Assembly (NCBI RefSeq): GCF_000153165.2
Contig: NC_014472.1
Span: 803,501 to 867,500, forward strand
Origin: Maribacter sp. HTCC2170
Lineage (GTDB): Bacteria; Bacteroidota; Bacteroidia; Flavobacteriales; Flavobacteriaceae
Reading direction: 5' to 3'
Length of the DNA: 64,000 bases
Part shown: positions 1-9,453 of the stretch, piece by piece
How positions within the stretch are numbered: position 1 is the stretch's first letter
Layout: every line of letters begins with the position of its first letter
Notes under the pieces: model-generated
What the model was told of the DNA's origin: nothing
Databases searched by the model: none
What the model saw: only the letters and a program-made list of their open reading frames with translations
Made by a program: the position numbers and the translations under genes

Positions 1-58
1 AAACAACCAAATTATAAGGTGCAATCACACCATATATTCACATTAAATTTGTGATAAT

Positions 59-1186
59 CTAAACTTTGACTTTCTGGTTTGCGGAATTCTTGATCAAATT
101 TAAAAACTCATCAAAAAGATACTCAGAATCGTGCGGTCCAGGACTTGCTTCAGGATGGTATTGTACAGAAAAAACATCTTTATTCTTCAACCTAATACCT
201 GCAACAGTATTGTCATTTAAATGAACATGTGTTATCTCTATATCAGGATTAGCTTCAGTCTCTTCCCTATTAATTGCAAAACCATGGTTCTGAGAAGTAA
301 TTTCACCCTTTCCAGTTTTTAGATTCATAATTGGGTGATTTATTCCTCTATGCCCATTATGCATTTTATAGGTAGATACCCCATTGGCCAATGCGATAAC
401 TTGGTGGCCCAAACATATTCCAAAAAGAGGCTTATCACTGCTAATGATATCCTTTGCAGTATTTATCGAAGCATTCAATGGTTCTGGATCCCCAGGCCCG
501 TTCGAAATAAAATAACCATCAGGATTCCATTCTTGCATTTCATCAAATGTAGCATTGTAAGGGAAAACCTTAATGTAACAATCTCTTTTGGCAATATTTC
601 GAAGAATATTCAATTTTATACCAATGTCAAGAGCTGACACTTTATAAGTTGCATTCTCTTCCCCATAATAGTACGGTTCTTTTGTAGATACCTTAGAAGC
701 AAGTTCTAAACCTTTCATACTAGGTAGCTTCGCTAATTCAGTTTTTAGATTTTCAATGTTGTCCACATCAGTAGAAATAACCGCATTCATAGCTCCATTA
801 TCTCTTATATAAGACACCAAAGCCCGTGTATCAACATCTGAAATTGCGAGCGTATTGCTTTTATTCAAAAAATCCAATAAGCTTGAATCGGCATCAGGTC
901 GTGAATATTCATAACTAAAATTCTTGCAAATTAATCCAGCAATTTTTACTGTTTGTGATTCAACCTCACCTTCATTGGTCCCATAGTTCCCAATATGTGC
1001 GTTTGTAGCAACCATTAATTGCCCAAAATAGGACGGGTCTGTAAAAATCTCCTGGTACCCGGTCATACCAGTATTGAAACATACCTCACCAAATGATGTC
1101 CCCTCTTTTCCGCCTACAGCTTTACCATAGAAAATTGTGCCGTCAGCTAGTAAAAGAACGGCACGTTTTTTAGATTGATACTTCAT
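59..1186 (-). CDS. carA: Carbamoyl-phosphate synthase small (glutaminase) subunit
   Basis: This cytoplasmic subunit hydrolyses glutamine and passes ammonia to CarB for carbamoyl phosphate, used in pyrimidine and arginine synthesis. The 375-residue length is normal for the family. The N-terminal half carries the CPSase small-chain domain (FGEVCFNTGMTGYQE at 32-46). The C-terminal class I glutamine amidotransferase domain shows FGICLGHQ with the nucleophile Cys258 and the His344/Glu346 pair in QYHPEASPGP. It lies directly after the ribosomal cluster and behind a hairpin terminator, so it is read by partial readthrough or its own weak promoter; I see no clean promoter in the 95 bp upstream. carB is not in the window. 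Confidence 0.97.
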   Translation of the reverse strand: MKYQSKKRAVLLLADGTIFYGKAVGGKEGTSFGEVCFNTGMTGYQEIFTDPSYFGQLMVATNAHIGNYGTNEGEVESQTVKIAGLICKNFSYEYSRPDADSSLLDFLNKSNTLAISDVDTRALVSYIRDNGAMNAVISTDVDNIENLKTELAKLPSMKGLELASKVSTKEPYYYGEENATYKVSALDIGIKLNILRNIAKRDCYIKVFPYNATFDEMQEWNPDGYFISNGPGDPEPLNASINTAKDIISSDKPLFGICLGHQVIALANGVSTYKMHNGHRGINHPIMNLKTGKGEITSQNHGFAINREETEANPDIEITHVHLNDNTVAGIRLKNKDVFSVQYHPEASPGPHDSEYLFDEFLNLIKNSANQKVKV

Positions 1187-1223
1187 ATTCTATTCTCAAT
1201 AATTAAATTTCACAAATAAACAT

Positions 1224-1255
1224 AAAAAAAGGATAAACTGTAAAGCTTATCCTTT
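1224..1255 (-). terminator. Intrinsic terminator after rplQ
   Basis: On the minus strand a 9-bp stem (AAAGGATAA at 1255-1247 pairing with TTATCCTTT at 1236-1228) runs into a T tract at 1230-1224. It sits 27 bp after the rplQ stop and so closes the ribosomal protein cluster before carA. Confidence 0.8.
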
Positions 1256-1281
1256 CGTAAATATTATTAGTTAATAACATT

Positions 1282-1785
1282 TTATTCTTCTGAATCATCT
1301 GATTTACTATCAGCCACAGCTACTGGTGGAGTTTCTGTTTTTGCACCACCACCTCTTCTACTTCGTCTTGTCGTTTTCTTCTTAGGCTTATCAGCGTTAT
1401 AAATCTCATTAAAGTCAACCAACTCGATCATTGCCATATCGGCGTTATCCCCAAGTCTATTTCCTAATTTAATGATTCTTGTATAACCACCTGGTCTATC
1501 ACCAACTTTTTCAGAAACTGCACTGAACAACTCAGTGACAGCATATTTGTTTCTTAAATATTTGAAAACTATACGTCTGTTGTGTGTGCCCTTTTCAGCT
1601 GTCTGATTGTTAGCTGCCTTAGACTTTGTTATCAATGGCTCAACAAACTGCTTTAAGGCTTTTGCCTTGGCAACAGTAGTGTTTATTCTTTTATGCTCTA
1701 TAAGAGAAGAAGCCATATTTGCCAACATAGCTTTTCTATGTGCAGCTTTTCTTCCTAAATGATTAACTTTTTTTCCGTGTCTCAT
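1282..1785 (-). CDS. rplQ: 50S ribosomal protein L17
   Basis: L17 of the large subunit. The conserved core is at residues 1-115 ([17 protein letters not shown] at the start; [10 protein letters not shown] near 97-106). At 167 residues it is about 40 longer than the E. coli protein. The extra C-terminus is basic ([13 protein letters not shown]) and then acidic (KSDDSEE), a low-complexity extension common in Bacteroidota. It is the last ribosomal gene of the cluster, separated from rpoA by a rather wide 66-bp spacer in which I see no convincing promoter. Confidence 0.98.
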   Translation of the reverse strand: MRHGKKVNHLGRKAAHRKAMLANMASSLIEHKRINTTVAKAKALKQFVEPLITKSKAANNQTAEKGTHNRRIVFKYLRNKYAVTELFSAVSEKVGDRPGGYTRIIKLGNRLGDNADMAMIELVDFNEIYNADKPKKKTTRRSRRGGGAKTETPPVAVADSKSDDSEE

Positions 1786-1851
1786 TATTCAATTTTATCA
1801 TCTTGCTACCAAATCCCAAAAATTACCTTTAGGAGAGCAAAATATGATTAT

Positions 1852-2844
1852 TTAATCTTTGTCTAATTTATATTTTGAAAGATCCATTCCGAAGCTCAAT
1901 CCTTTGTTGATCACCAACTCTTCAAGTTCAGTTAAGGATTTCTTTCCAAAGTTTCTGAACTTCATCAAGTCATTTTTATTGAATGAAACCAAGTCTCCCA
2001 AAGTATCTACTTCAGCTGCTTTCAAACAATTCAAAGCACGAACTGAAAGATCCATGTCTACTAATTTCGTTTTCAACAATTGACGCATATGTAATGATTC
2101 CTCATCATATGTTTCAGTTTGAGCTATCTCATCCGCCTCAAGTGTGATTCTCTCATCGGAGAATAACATGAAGTGGTGAATAAGAACTTTTGCACCTTCA
2201 GTCAAAGCATCTTTCGGGTGTATTGAACCATCAGTAACGATTTCAAAAACTAATTTTTCATAATCAGTCTTTTGTTCAACCCTAAAGTTTTCAATACTAT
2301 ATTTTACATTTTTTATAGGTGTAAAAATAGAATCAACCGCAATTGTACCTAAGGCAGCATTGGATTTTTTGTTTTCCTCTGCAGGAACATACCCTCTACC
2401 TTTATCAATAACAATTTCCATATTGATACTGACCTTGGAATCCATATTACAGATAACCAAATCAGGGTTCAAAACTTGATACCCAGAAATGAATTTTTGA
2501 AAATCACCAGCAGTCAATTGATCTTTTCCACTTACAGAAATAGATACAACCTCAGCTTCTGAATCCTCAATTTGCTTTTTAAAACGAACTTGTTTCAAGT
2601 TCAAAATAATCTCTGTAACATCTTCTACAACACCAGGAATTACAGAGAACTCATGTTCTACTTTATCAATCCTTACAGAAGTAATAGCATGGCCTTCCAA
2701 AGATGAAAGCAATACTCTTCTTAATGCGTTCCCAACGGTTAAACCGTAACCAGGTTCCAATGGTCTAAATTCAAATTTCCCTTCGAAATCTGAAGAATCG
2801 ATCATTATTACTTTATCGGGTTTCTGAAAATTAAATAATGCCAT
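1852..2844 (-). CDS. rpoA: DNA-directed RNA polymerase subunit alpha
   Basis: The alpha subunit dimerises to start RNA polymerase assembly and contacts upstream promoter DNA and regulators. The 330-residue protein has the usual two parts: the N-terminal assembly domain (about 1-230, with [22 protein letters not shown]) and the C-terminal helix-hairpin-helix domain (about 255-320, with [16 protein letters not shown] and [17 protein letters not shown]). It lies between rpsD (18 bp upstream) and rplQ, the usual alpha-block order. Confidence 0.98.
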   Translation of the reverse strand: MALFNFQKPDKVIMIDSSDFEGKFEFRPLEPGYGLTVGNALRRVLLSSLEGHAITSVRIDKVEHEFSVIPGVVEDVTEIILNLKQVRFKKQIEDSEAEVVSISVSGKDQLTAGDFQKFISGYQVLNPDLVICNMDSKVSINMEIVIDKGRGYVPAEENKKSNAALGTIAVDSIFTPIKNVKYSIENFRVEQKTDYEKLVFEIVTDGSIHPKDALTEGAKVLIHHFMLFSDERITLEADEIAQTETYDEESLHMRQLLKTKLVDMDLSVRALNCLKAAEVDTLGDLVSFNKNDLMKFRNFGKKSLTELEELVINKGLSFGMDLSKYKLDKD

Positions 2845-2862
2845 AATTGGATCAGTGTTGTT

Positions 2863-3468
2863 TTATTTTGAGTATAACTCGACGATTAATTGTTCCTTGA
2901 TATTTTCAGGAATCTGCATTCTCTCTGGAACAGAAACAAAAGTTCCTTCTTTCTTTTCTGAGTTCCAAGTAATCCATTCATATACATGACCACTAGCTGA
3001 CAAAGCATCTTCAATAGTCTGTAAAGATTTTGATTTTTCTCTTACTCCTACAACATCACCTGCTTTCAAAGAATAAGAAGGAATATTAACCAACTCCCCA
3101 TTAACCGTAATATGCCTGTGAGAAACCAATTGTCTTGCACCTCTTCTAGAAGTAGAGACTCCCATTCTGTAAACTACATTGTCAAGTCTTGATTCACAAA
3201 GTTGTAAAAGTACCTCACCGGTTACTCCTTTACTTCTATTTGCACTGGCAAACAAGTTTCTAAATTGTTTTTCCAATATACCATAGGTATATTTTGCCTT
3301 TTGTTTTTCCATCAACTGAACAGCGTATTCAGATTTTTTACCTCTACGTCTATTCTGTCCGTGTTGCCCAGGAGGGTAACTTTTCTTTTCAAAAGACTTA
3401 TCGTCTCCAAAAATCGCTTCGCCAAACTTACGTGCGATCTTACTTTTTGGTCCTGTATATCTTGCCAT
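2863..3468 (-). CDS. rpsD: 30S ribosomal protein S4
   Basis: S4 is a primary 16S rRNA binder that nucleates the 5' domain of the small subunit, and in several bacteria it represses its own operon by binding a leader RNA. The 201-residue protein has the N-terminal S4 region ([15 protein letters not shown]) and the S4 RNA-binding domain at about 90-155 ([17 protein letters not shown]). The N-terminal zinc cysteines found in some S4 proteins are absent. The 87-bp spacer upstream holds a folded element, annotated separately, that suggests autoregulation. Confidence 0.98.
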   Translation of the reverse strand: MARYTGPKSKIARKFGEAIFGDDKSFEKKSYPPGQHGQNRRRGKKSEYAVQLMEKQKAKYTYGILEKQFRNLFASANRSKGVTGEVLLQLCESRLDNVVYRMGVSTSRRGARQLVSHRHITVNGELVNIPSYSLKAGDVVGVREKSKSLQTIEDALSASGHVYEWITWNSEKKEGTFVSVPERMQIPENIKEQLIVELYSK

Positions 3469-3489
3469 CTTCTTTTAATTTGGAAATGT

Positions 3490-3539
3490 GATTATGAATT
3501 AAGGCTTAATCCTTCGATAATCGTAACTACACCTCCTTT
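3490..3539 (-). promoter_or_regulatory. Candidate S4-type leader: bulged hairpin and orphan SD motif before rpsD
   Basis: On the minus strand, AAAGGAGGT (3539-3531) is followed by a two-part hairpin: outer stem GATTAT (3522-3517) with ATAATC (3495-3490), a one-sided CGAA bulge, and an inner stem GGATTAA/TTAATTC with a three-base GCC loop. The Shine-Dalgarno-like motif lies about 62 nt before the rpsD ATG and has no start codon at normal spacing. Neighbouring junctions are far shorter. A role as an S4-binding regulatory leader is inference. Confidence 0.5.
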
Positions 3540-3555
3540 GAAATATTAATATTAA

Positions 3556-3948
3556 TTAAACTCTTCTTCTTTTTGGAGGTCTACACCCGTTATGTGGCAT
3601 TGGGGTAACATCGATGATTTCAGTAACCTCGATACCAGCATTGTGTAAAGAACGAATTGCAGATTCTCTACCATTACCTGGCCCCTTTACATAAACCTTC
3701 ACCTTTCTAAGACCTGCTTCGTGAGCTACCTTAGCACAATCCTCAGCAGCTACTTGAGCAGCATATGGAGTGTTCTTCTTAGAACCTCTGAAACCTTGTT
3801 TTCCAGCAGATGACCAAGAGATAACATCTCCCTTTTTATTAGTCAAGGATATGATAATATTATTGAAAGATGCTGTAACGTGAGCTTCTCCCACGGCATC
3901 TACTATTACCTTACGTTTCTTAGCCGATTTTGCATTTGTCTTTGCCAT
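3556..3948 (-). CDS. rpsK: 30S ribosomal protein S11
   Basis: S11 forms part of the platform of the small subunit near the mRNA exit and pairs with S21 and S18. The 130-residue protein has the family signatures [32 protein letters not shown] and the C-terminal [15 protein letters not shown]. It starts 13 bp after rpsM and is separated from rpsD by the unusual 87-bp structured spacer. Confidence 0.98.
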   Translation of the reverse strand: MAKTNAKSAKKRKVIVDAVGEAHVTASFNNIIISLTNKKGDVISWSSAGKQGFRGSKKNTPYAAQVAAEDCAKVAHEAGLRKVKVYVKGPGNGRESAIRSLHNAGIEVTEIIDVTPMPHNGCRPPKRRRV

Positions 3949-3961
3949 AATATGCTACTTA

Positions 3962-4336
3962 TTATTTAGTTGCCTTTTTCTTGTTGGCAACTGTTTTTCT
4001 TTTTCCTTTACGGGTTCTAGAGTTGTTCTTGGTTCTTTGACCTCTTAAAGGCAGACCAGCTCTATGACGAATACCTCTGTAACAACCAATATCCATTAAT
4101 CGCTTAATGTTCAATTGTGTCTCAGACCTTAATTCACCTTCAATAGTGTATAAAGCAACAGCCTCACGAATACGACCAATTTCATCATCGTTCCAATCAG
4201 ATACTTTAGTATCTTCACTAACCTGTGCCTTATCTAAAATCTCTTTAGACCTACTTTTACCAATACCAAAAATATAGGTAAGGGCTATAACACCTCTCTT
4301 CTGTTTTGGTATATCTATACCTGCAATTCTTGCCAT
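3962..4336 (-). CDS. rpsM: 30S ribosomal protein S13
   Basis: S13 sits in the head of the small subunit and contacts the P-site tRNA and the large subunit. The 124-residue sequence shows [14 protein letters not shown] at the start, the helix-two-turn-helix region, and the conserved [20 protein letters not shown], with a lysine-rich tail that contacts tRNA. It follows rpmJ with a 2-bp gap. Confidence 0.98.
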   Translation of the reverse strand: MARIAGIDIPKQKRGVIALTYIFGIGKSRSKEILDKAQVSEDTKVSDWNDDEIGRIREAVALYTIEGELRSETQLNIKRLMDIGCYRGIRHRAGLPLRGQRTKNNSRTRKGKRKTVANKKKATK

Positions 4337-4338
4337 AA

Positions 4339-4455
4339 TTACCCTTGTCTTTGTTTAAATCTAGGATTCTTTTTGTTGATTACGTACAACCTGCCTTTTC
4401 TGCGAACTATTTTGCAATCGGCACTTCTTTTCTTTACTGAAGCTCTAACTTTCAT
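4339..4455 (-). CDS. rpmJ: 50S ribosomal protein L36, zinc-free form
   Basis: Translating the gap between infA and rpsM on the minus strand gives a 38-residue protein beginning [17 protein letters not shown] and ending NPRFKQRQG, a clear L36. The zinc-binding form has three Cys and one His; only one Cys (position 14) is left here, so this is the zinc-independent type. The gene is separated from infA by 9 bp and from rpsM by 2 bp. Confidence 0.95.
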   Translation of the reverse strand: MKVRASVKKRSADCKIVRRKGRLYVINKKNPRFKQRQG

Positions 4456-4464
4456 CTTGCTGTC

Positions 4465-4680
4465 TTAATATCTATATGTAATTCTTGCTTTGGTCAGGTC
4501 ATATGGGCTCATCTCCAATTTAACCTTATCTCCAGGAAGCAATTTTATGTAATGCATTCTCATTTTGCCCGATATATGAGCTGTTACCACATGCCCATTT
4601 TCAAGTTCCACTCGAAACATTGCATTCGAAAGAGCCTCTATAATAGACCCATCTTGTTCAATTGCCGCTTGTTTAGCCAT
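4465..4680 (-). CDS. infA: Translation initiation factor IF-1
   Basis: IF-1 binds the ribosomal A site and supports IF-2 and IF-3 during initiation. The 71-residue protein is a single OB-fold (S1-like) domain: it starts [13 protein letters not shown] and carries [20 protein letters not shown] and the family ending [10 protein letters not shown]. It lies 3 bp after secY, a common secY-infA-rpmJ arrangement. Confidence 0.98.
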   Translation of the reverse strand: MAKQAAIEQDGSIIEALSNAMFRVELENGHVVTAHISGKMRMHYIKLLPGDKVKLEMSPYDLTKARITYRY

Positions 4681-4683
4681 AAC

Positions 4684-6027
4684 TTATGCTACTTTCCTGT
4701 TTTTACCAGATTTCATTAAACCATCATAATGTCTGTTCAATAGGTAAGCGTTTACTTGCTGAACAGTATCAATGGCTACACCAACCATAATCAATAGCGA
4801 TGTACCACCATAAAACAATGCCCAACCTGCTTGAACATCCATCAACTTAACCACTATTGCCGGTAATACTGCCAATAGAGCTAGAAAGACTGATCCAGGT
4901 AATGTAATCAATGACATTATCTTATCTAAGAAATCTCCGGTTTCCTTCCCTGGTCTAATACCTGGGATAAAACCACCACTTCTTTTCAAATCATCAGCCA
5001 TCTTATTTGTAGGCACTGTAATTGCAGTATAAAAATATGTAAAGATTATAATCAATAGTCCAAACAATATATTATAGGCCAATCCAAAAATATCCTGAAA
5101 CTGTACTTCCATCCACTGACCAACTGCTGTATTATTAAACGTTTTCCCAATTAAACCAGGAGCAAACATTATAGCTTGTGCAAAGATGATTGGCATTACC
5201 CCAGAAGCATTCAACTTCAATGGAATATATTGTCTAGACCCCATTACATTTTTCTCGTAACCACCAGAGGCAGTTCTTCGAGCATATTGCACGGGAATTT
5301 GACGTGTTGCCATTACCAATAATACACTGGCTAGGATAACCAAGAACCATAATATGACCTCGATTAGGATGAACATTAAACCACCATTATTATTAGCAGT
5401 TCTAGAAATGAATTCCTGAACGAAAGATTGCGGTAAAGTGGCAATAATACCAATCATTATCAATAATGAAATACCATTACCAATACCTTTATCTGTAATT
5501 TTCTCACCCAACCACATTGCAAACACACATCCTGTTACCAATATAATAACAGAAGGCACTATAAAATCCAATCCTTTTCCTAGTACAAAAGCACTATCAG
5601 GAACACCCAATGCACCTAAACTATAAAGATATGCCGGCGCTTGAACAATACAAATACCAATGGTCAACCATCTAGTAATTTGGTTTATAGTTTTTCGGCC
5701 GCTCTCGCCTTCTTTCTGTAATTTCTGTAAATACGGAATTGCAATACCCATTAATTGTACAACAATCGACGCAGAAATATAGGGCATTATCCCCAAGGCA
5801 AAAACAGAGGCATTAGCAAATGCACCACCTGTAAAAGCATTAAGTATGCCTAAAATACCATTATCGGTATTTGAGGATAACTCTGCTAATTGTGTGGTAT
5901 CAATACCAGGAAGAACAATTTGACAGCCAAAACGGTATACCAAAAGAAGACCTAAGGTGATAATAATTCTATTCCTTAGCTCTTCAATCTTCCAAATGTT
6001 TGATATTGTCTCGAAAAATTTCTTCAT
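4684..6027 (-). CDS. secY: Preprotein translocase subunit SecY
   Basis: SecY is the central pore of the general secretion channel in the inner membrane. The 447-residue protein has ten hydrophobic segments. Typical signatures include the first helix with GLLLVYRFGCQIVLPGID, the plug region GGAFANASVFALGIMPYISASI, and the cytoplasmic loop RRTASGGYEKNVMGSRQYIPLK that contacts SecA and the ribosome. It follows rplO by 18 bp within the spc block. Confidence 0.98.
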   Translation of the reverse strand: MKKFFETISNIWKIEELRNRIIITLGLLLVYRFGCQIVLPGIDTTQLAELSSNTDNGILGILNAFTGGAFANASVFALGIMPYISASIVVQLMGIAIPYLQKLQKEGESGRKTINQITRWLTIGICIVQAPAYLYSLGALGVPDSAFVLGKGLDFIVPSVIILVTGCVFAMWLGEKITDKGIGNGISLLIMIGIIATLPQSFVQEFISRTANNNGGLMFILIEVILWFLVILASVLLVMATRQIPVQYARRTASGGYEKNVMGSRQYIPLKLNASGVMPIIFAQAIMFAPGLIGKTFNNTAVGQWMEVQFQDIFGLAYNILFGLLIIIFTYFYTAITVPTNKMADDLKRSGGFIPGIRPGKETGDFLDKIMSLITLPGSVFLALLAVLPAIVVKLMDVQAGWALFYGGTSLLIMVGVAIDTVQQVNAYLLNRHYDGLMKSGKNRKVA

Positions 6028-6045
6028 AGTCTTGTCTTGTCTAGC

Positions 6046-6498
6046 TTATAAACTTATTGCTTCACCACCAGCAGCCTCAATAGCAGCTTTTGCCGTAGCC
6101 GTAAACTTATGCACAGAAACTTTTAAAGAAGCCTTTAACTCCCCTCTACCTAAAATTTTAACCAATTCGTTCTTTCCAACTAAACCGTTTTCAACAAGGT
6201 TTTCAAAAGTAACAACATCTTTAATCACCTTAGTGTCTACAAGCTCTTGTAGCTTATCAAGATTTATTCCTTGGTATTCTTTCCTGTTTATGTTCTTAAA
6301 TCCAAATTTAGGAACACGTCTTTGCAAAGGCATTTGACCACCTTCAAAACCAATTTTCTTGGAATAACCTGATCTAGATTTGGCTCCCTTGTGACCTCTG
6401 GTCGCAGTACCACCTTTTCCTGATCCCTGTCCTCTTCCTACTCTTTTACCGTCTCTATTGACAGAACCTTCAGCTGGTTTTAGATTACTTAAATTCAT
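6046..6498 (-). CDS. rplO: 50S ribosomal protein L15
   Basis: L15 is a late-assembly protein of the large subunit. The 150-residue protein has the typical glycine-rich, basic N-terminal extension (GRGQGSGKGGTATRGHKGAK at about 23-42) and a globular C-terminus ending in FTATAKAAIEAAGGEAISL. It is placed between rpmD (15 bp) and secY (18 bp). Confidence 0.98.
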   Translation of the reverse strand: MNLSNLKPAEGSVNRDGKRVGRGQGSGKGGTATRGHKGAKSRSGYSKKIGFEGGQMPLQRRVPKFGFKNINRKEYQGINLDKLQELVDTKVIKDVVTFENLVENGLVGKNELVKILGRGELKASLKVSVHKFTATAKAAIEAAGGEAISL

Positions 6499-6513
6499 TA
6501 CACCGTATATATA

Positions 6514-6693
6514 TTAAGCCTCCTCTGTGGAAACTAAGTGTTTAACTTTATCTATCATGCCAAGAATATTTGGCGTGGCATCATGCTCTACAATCTGGCC
6601 AATCTTACGTAGTCCCAAAGCTTCCAACGTTCTCTTTTGGTTCTGTGGACGCTTAATACTACTTTTTAACTGTTTTACTTTAATCTTTGCCAT
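6514..6693 (-). CDS. rpmD: 50S ribosomal protein L30
   Basis: L30 is a small ferredoxin-like-fold protein of the large subunit. From the ATG at 6693 it is 59 residues, starting MAKIKVKQLKSSIKRP and carrying RTLEALGLRKIGQIVEH. I chose this start over an upstream ATG at 6702 because it gives the family's usual N-terminus and avoids touching the rpsE stop, leaving a 9-bp gap. Confidence 0.96.
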   Translation of the reverse strand: MAKIKVKQLKSSIKRPQNQKRTLEALGLRKIGQIVEHDATPNILGMIDKVKHLVSTEEA

Positions 6694-6702
6694 AATATTC
6701 AA

Positions 6703-7227
6703 TTATCCTTTAAAAACTTTTTCCAAAGAAACACCTCTTTGTTGCGCGACTGTTTTTGCACCTCTTAACTGTAAAAGCGCATCAAAAGTAGCTTTAACAA
6801 CATTATGAGGGTTAGAAGAACCTTGTGACTTTGACAATACATCATGTACTCCCACCGCTTCCAGTACCGCTCTCACAGCACCACCAGCAATTACACCTGT
6901 ACCATGTGATGCAGGTTGAATATAAACACGGGCACCACCAAATTTTCCTTTTTGCTCATGCGGCAAAGTGTGTTTGTCCAAAGGAATTCTAATAAGGTTC
7001 TTTTTAGCATCCTCGATAGCCTTAGCAATAGCTGTTGCAACTTCTTTGGATTTACCCAAGCCATGCCCTACAACTCCTGCTTCATCACCTACCACGACGA
7101 TAGCCGAGAAACCAAATGCTCTACCACCCTTGGTTACTTTGGTTACCCTTTGTACGCCAACCAATCTATCTTTTAAATCTAAACCTCCTGGCTTAACAGT
7201 CTCTACGTTTTTGTATTTCTGGTACAT
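6703..7227 (-). CDS. rpsE: 30S ribosomal protein S5
   Basis: S5 lies near the mRNA entry and helps set decoding accuracy. The 174-residue protein shows the double-stranded RNA binding N-terminal part ([20 protein letters not shown] and [11 protein letters not shown]) and the C-terminal S5 domain with [20 protein letters not shown]. It is 8 bp after rplR. Confidence 0.98.
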   Translation of the reverse strand: MYQKYKNVETVKPGGLDLKDRLVGVQRVTKVTKGGRAFGFSAIVVVGDEAGVVGHGLGKSKEVATAIAKAIEDAKKNLIRIPLDKHTLPHEQKGKFGGARVYIQPASHGTGVIAGGAVRAVLEAVGVHDVLSKSQGSSNPHNVVKATFDALLQLRGAKTVAQQRGVSLEKVFKG

Positions 7228-7235
7228 ACTCTTTA

Positions 7236-7592
7236 TTAAAATTTTAGTCCTGCTTCCCTTGCTCCTTCAGCGAGCGATTTTACTCTGCCGTGATATAAGT
7301 TACCCCCTCTATCAAATGCAACTTGCTCAATGCCAGCTTTTTTGCATTTTTCAGCGATAGTCTTTCCTACCAACGTAGCAATTTCCGATTTGCTTCCCTT
7401 TTCAGAAGCCAAATCTTTATCTCTGGATGAAGCTGCAAGTAGGGTAGTCCCTTCGTTATCATCGATTACTTGAGCATAGATTCCAGTATTACTTCTAAAT
7501 ACTGACAATCTTGGTCTGTCAGCAGTTCCGAAGGAAACCTTTCTGATTCTCCTTCTGATTCTTAATTTTCTTTGAGTCTTTGATAATCCCAT
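7236..7592 (-). CDS. rplR: 50S ribosomal protein L18
   Basis: L18 binds 5S rRNA and links it to the large subunit together with L5. The 118-residue protein has the basic N-terminus [20 protein letters not shown], the [17 protein letters not shown] strand region, and a C-terminus with [20 protein letters not shown]. It is 11 bp after rplF. Confidence 0.98.
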   Translation of the reverse strand: MGLSKTQRKLRIRRRIRKVSFGTADRPRLSVFRSNTGIYAQVIDDNEGTTLLAASSRDKDLASEKGSKSEIATLVGKTIAEKCKKAGIEQVAFDRGGNLYHGRVKSLAEGAREAGLKF

Positions 7593-7603
7593 GACGCTAA
7601 TTA

Positions 7604-8146
7604 TTAAGCTGATTTACCTGCTTTTCTTCTTAATTGTTCACCAACGAACTTGATACCTTTTCCTTTGTAAGGCTCTGGCTTACGGAAAGAACGAATCTTT
7701 GCTGCCACTTGCCCAACTAATTGCTTGTCAAAAGAGGAAAGTTTTATAATTGGATTCTTTCCTTTTTCAGATGTTGTCTCAATCTTAACTTCTGGAGCAA
7801 TGTTCATCACAATATTGTGGGAAAACCCAAGGGCAAGATCCAATTTTTGACCTTGATTGCTAGCTCTATAACCAACACCAACCAATTCCAGTTCCTTGGT
7901 CCAACCTTTAGATACACCTTCAACCATATTCAAAACCAAAGATCTGTACAGACCATGTTTTGCTTTATGTTCTTTTGAATCTGAAGGCCTAGTCACCAAT
8001 GCCTGACCATCTTCTATCTTAATCTCTACACCAGAAAAATCCTGAGTTAATTCACCCAATTTTCCTTTTACGGCAACCACATTATCCTTAACCTCGATGG
8101 TTACACCTTCTGGGATTGCGATTGGATTATTACCTATTCTTGACAT
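7604..8146 (-). CDS. rplF: 50S ribosomal protein L6
   Basis: L6 lies at the base of the L7/L12 stalk near the factor-binding site. The 180-residue protein has two similar alpha/beta domains, about 1-80 and 81-180. It starts [15 protein letters not shown] and ends with the conserved [20 protein letters not shown]. It begins 21 bp after rpsH. Confidence 0.98.
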   Translation of the reverse strand: MSRIGNNPIAIPEGVTIEVKDNVVAVKGKLGELTQDFSGVEIKIEDGQALVTRPSDSKEHKAKHGLYRSLVLNMVEGVSKGWTKELELVGVGYRASNQGQKLDLALGFSHNIVMNIAPEVKIETTSEKGKNPIIKLSSFDKQLVGQVAAKIRSFRKPEPYKGKGIKFVGEQLRRKAGKSA

Positions 8147-8167
8147 TTTTTTACTCTTTAAATAGTA

Positions 8168-8566
8168 TTAATATACATAGCATAATACCTCGCCACCAAC
8201 ATTCTCGTTTTTGGCCTGCTTACTGGTCATTACCCCGTGAGAAGTAGAAACAATCGCAATACCCAACCCGTTAAGTACTCGTGGCATATTACCAGAGTTG
8301 GCATACTTACGTAAACCTGGCTTACTTATACGCTGTAATTTTTTAATTACTGGCTCTTTTGTCACCTTATCATATTTTAAGGCAATCTTTATTGAACCCT
8401 GTACTTCATCTTCCTCGAACTTATAACTTAAAATATATCCTTGATCGAATAATATTTTCGTTATCTCTTTCTTAACATTGGATGCCGGAATTTCGACCAC
8501 TCTGTGACCAGCCGAATTGGCATTTCTAACTCTTGTTAAGTAATCTGCTATAGTATCTGTTACCAT
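8168..8566 (-). CDS. rpsH: 30S ribosomal protein S8
   Basis: S8 binds the central domain of 16S rRNA and, in E. coli, represses the spc operon by binding its mRNA. The 132-residue protein has the family signature at its C-terminus ([18 protein letters not shown], then GGEVLCYVY) and the N-terminal [14 protein letters not shown] 62-bp spacer with a hairpin, annotated separately, precedes it. Confidence 0.98.
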   Translation of the reverse strand: MVTDTIADYLTRVRNANSAGHRVVEIPASNVKKEITKILFDQGYILSYKFEEDEVQGSIKIALKYDKVTKEPVIKKLQRISKPGLRKYANSGNMPRVLNGLGIAIVSTSHGVMTSKQAKNENVGGEVLCYVY

Positions 8567-8585
8567 GTATATATATTTCGGTAGC

Positions 8586-8615
8586 GGTTTTCAACAATTT
8601 GTCGAACCTAAAACC
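8586..8615 (-). promoter_or_regulatory. Hairpin in the leader of rpsH
   Basis: On the minus strand TTCGACAA (8606-8599) pairs with TTGTTGAA (8597-8590) with one G-T pair, and the flanking GGTTTT (8615-8610) can alternatively pair with AAAACC (8591-8586). It lies in the 62-bp gap between rpsN and rpsH, 19 bp before the rpsH ATG. There is no T tract, so it is not a terminator. S8 binding is only a suggestion. Confidence 0.35.
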
Positions 8616-8628
8616 AATTAATCTTTTA

Positions 8629-8898
8629 TTACCAGCTTGCTTTTTTAACTCCAGGAATCAACCCTTGGTTGGCCATCTCTCTGAAAGTCACCCTTGAAAT
8701 ACCAAAAGTTCTCATATACCCTTTAGGTCTCCCTGTTAATTTGCAACGATTGTGCATGCGGACAGGAGAAGCATTTTTTGGCAATTTCTGAAGCGCTTCA
8801 TAGTCACCAGCTTCTTTCAAAGCTTTACGCTTTTCAGCATATTTAGCAACTGTCTTTGCCCTTTTTCTTTCACGGGCCTTCATTGATTCTTTAGCCAT
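8629..8898 (-). CDS. rpsN: 30S ribosomal protein S14, zinc-free long form
   Basis: S14 sits in the head of the small subunit. The 89-residue length and the lack of CxxC pairs mark the long, zinc-independent form; only one Cys is present, in [20 protein letters not shown]. The C-terminus [11 protein letters not shown] is typical. It follows rplE with a single-base gap. Confidence 0.98.
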   Translation of the reverse strand: MAKESMKARERKRAKTVAKYAEKRKALKEAGDYEALQKLPKNASPVRMHNRCKLTGRPKGYMRTFGISRVTFREMANQGLIPGVKKASW

Positions 8899-8899
8899 A

Positions 8900-9451
8900 C
8901 TAGTTCTTTTTAAAAGGTAATCCTAATTCCGTTAATAATGATTTCGCTTCTTTATCAGTTGGCGCAGATGTAACGAATGTTATATCCATACCATTAATTC
9001 TGTTGATTTTATCAATATTGATTTCAGGAAAAATAATCTGTTCAGTAACACCTAAACTATAATTACCTCTGCCATCAAAACCTGTGGCACGAATTCCTTG
9101 AAAATCTCTTACCCTTGGCAAAGCCGAAGTAACTAATCTATCCAAGAATTCATACATTTTTTCTCCACGCAAAGTAACTTTCGCCCCAATCGGCATTCCT
9201 TTACGAAGTTTAAATGTGGCAACATCCTTTTTTGATATAGTAGCTATAGCCTTTTGACCAGTGATATTTGACAATTCATCAACAGCATGATCAATCAACT
9301 TTTTATCAGCTACTGCAGCTCCTACACCTCTGCTCACCACAATTTTTTCTAATTTAGGAACTTGCATTACATTTTTGTAACCAAACTCCTCTTTAAGCGC
9401 ACTTACAATACGCTCGTTATATTCTGTTTTTAATCTTGCAACGTAAGCCAT
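8900..9451 (-). CDS. rplE: 50S ribosomal protein L5
   Basis: L5 binds 5S rRNA and contacts the P-site tRNA. The 183-residue protein has the N-terminal [20 protein letters not shown] and the conserved [20 protein letters not shown] and [20 protein letters not shown]. It lies 2 bp after rplX. Confidence 0.98.
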   Translation of the reverse strand: MAYVARLKTEYNERIVSALKEEFGYKNVMQVPKLEKIVVSRGVGAAVADKKLIDHAVDELSNITGQKAIATISKKDVATFKLRKGMPIGAKVTLRGEKMYEFLDRLVTSALPRVRDFQGIRATGFDGRGNYSLGVTEQIIFPEINIDKINRINGMDITFVTSAPTDKEAKSLLTELGLPFKKN

Positions 9452-9453
9452 AA

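Noticed and set aside
1-58. Hairpin TCACA/TGTGA after carA
   Set aside because: Five base pairs in AT-rich DNA at the edge of the window, without a T tract; too short to support.
1187-1223. A carA promoter
   Set aside because: TTTATTTG at the minus strand is two positions from a good box and has no TTG at the right distance; too weak to annotate.
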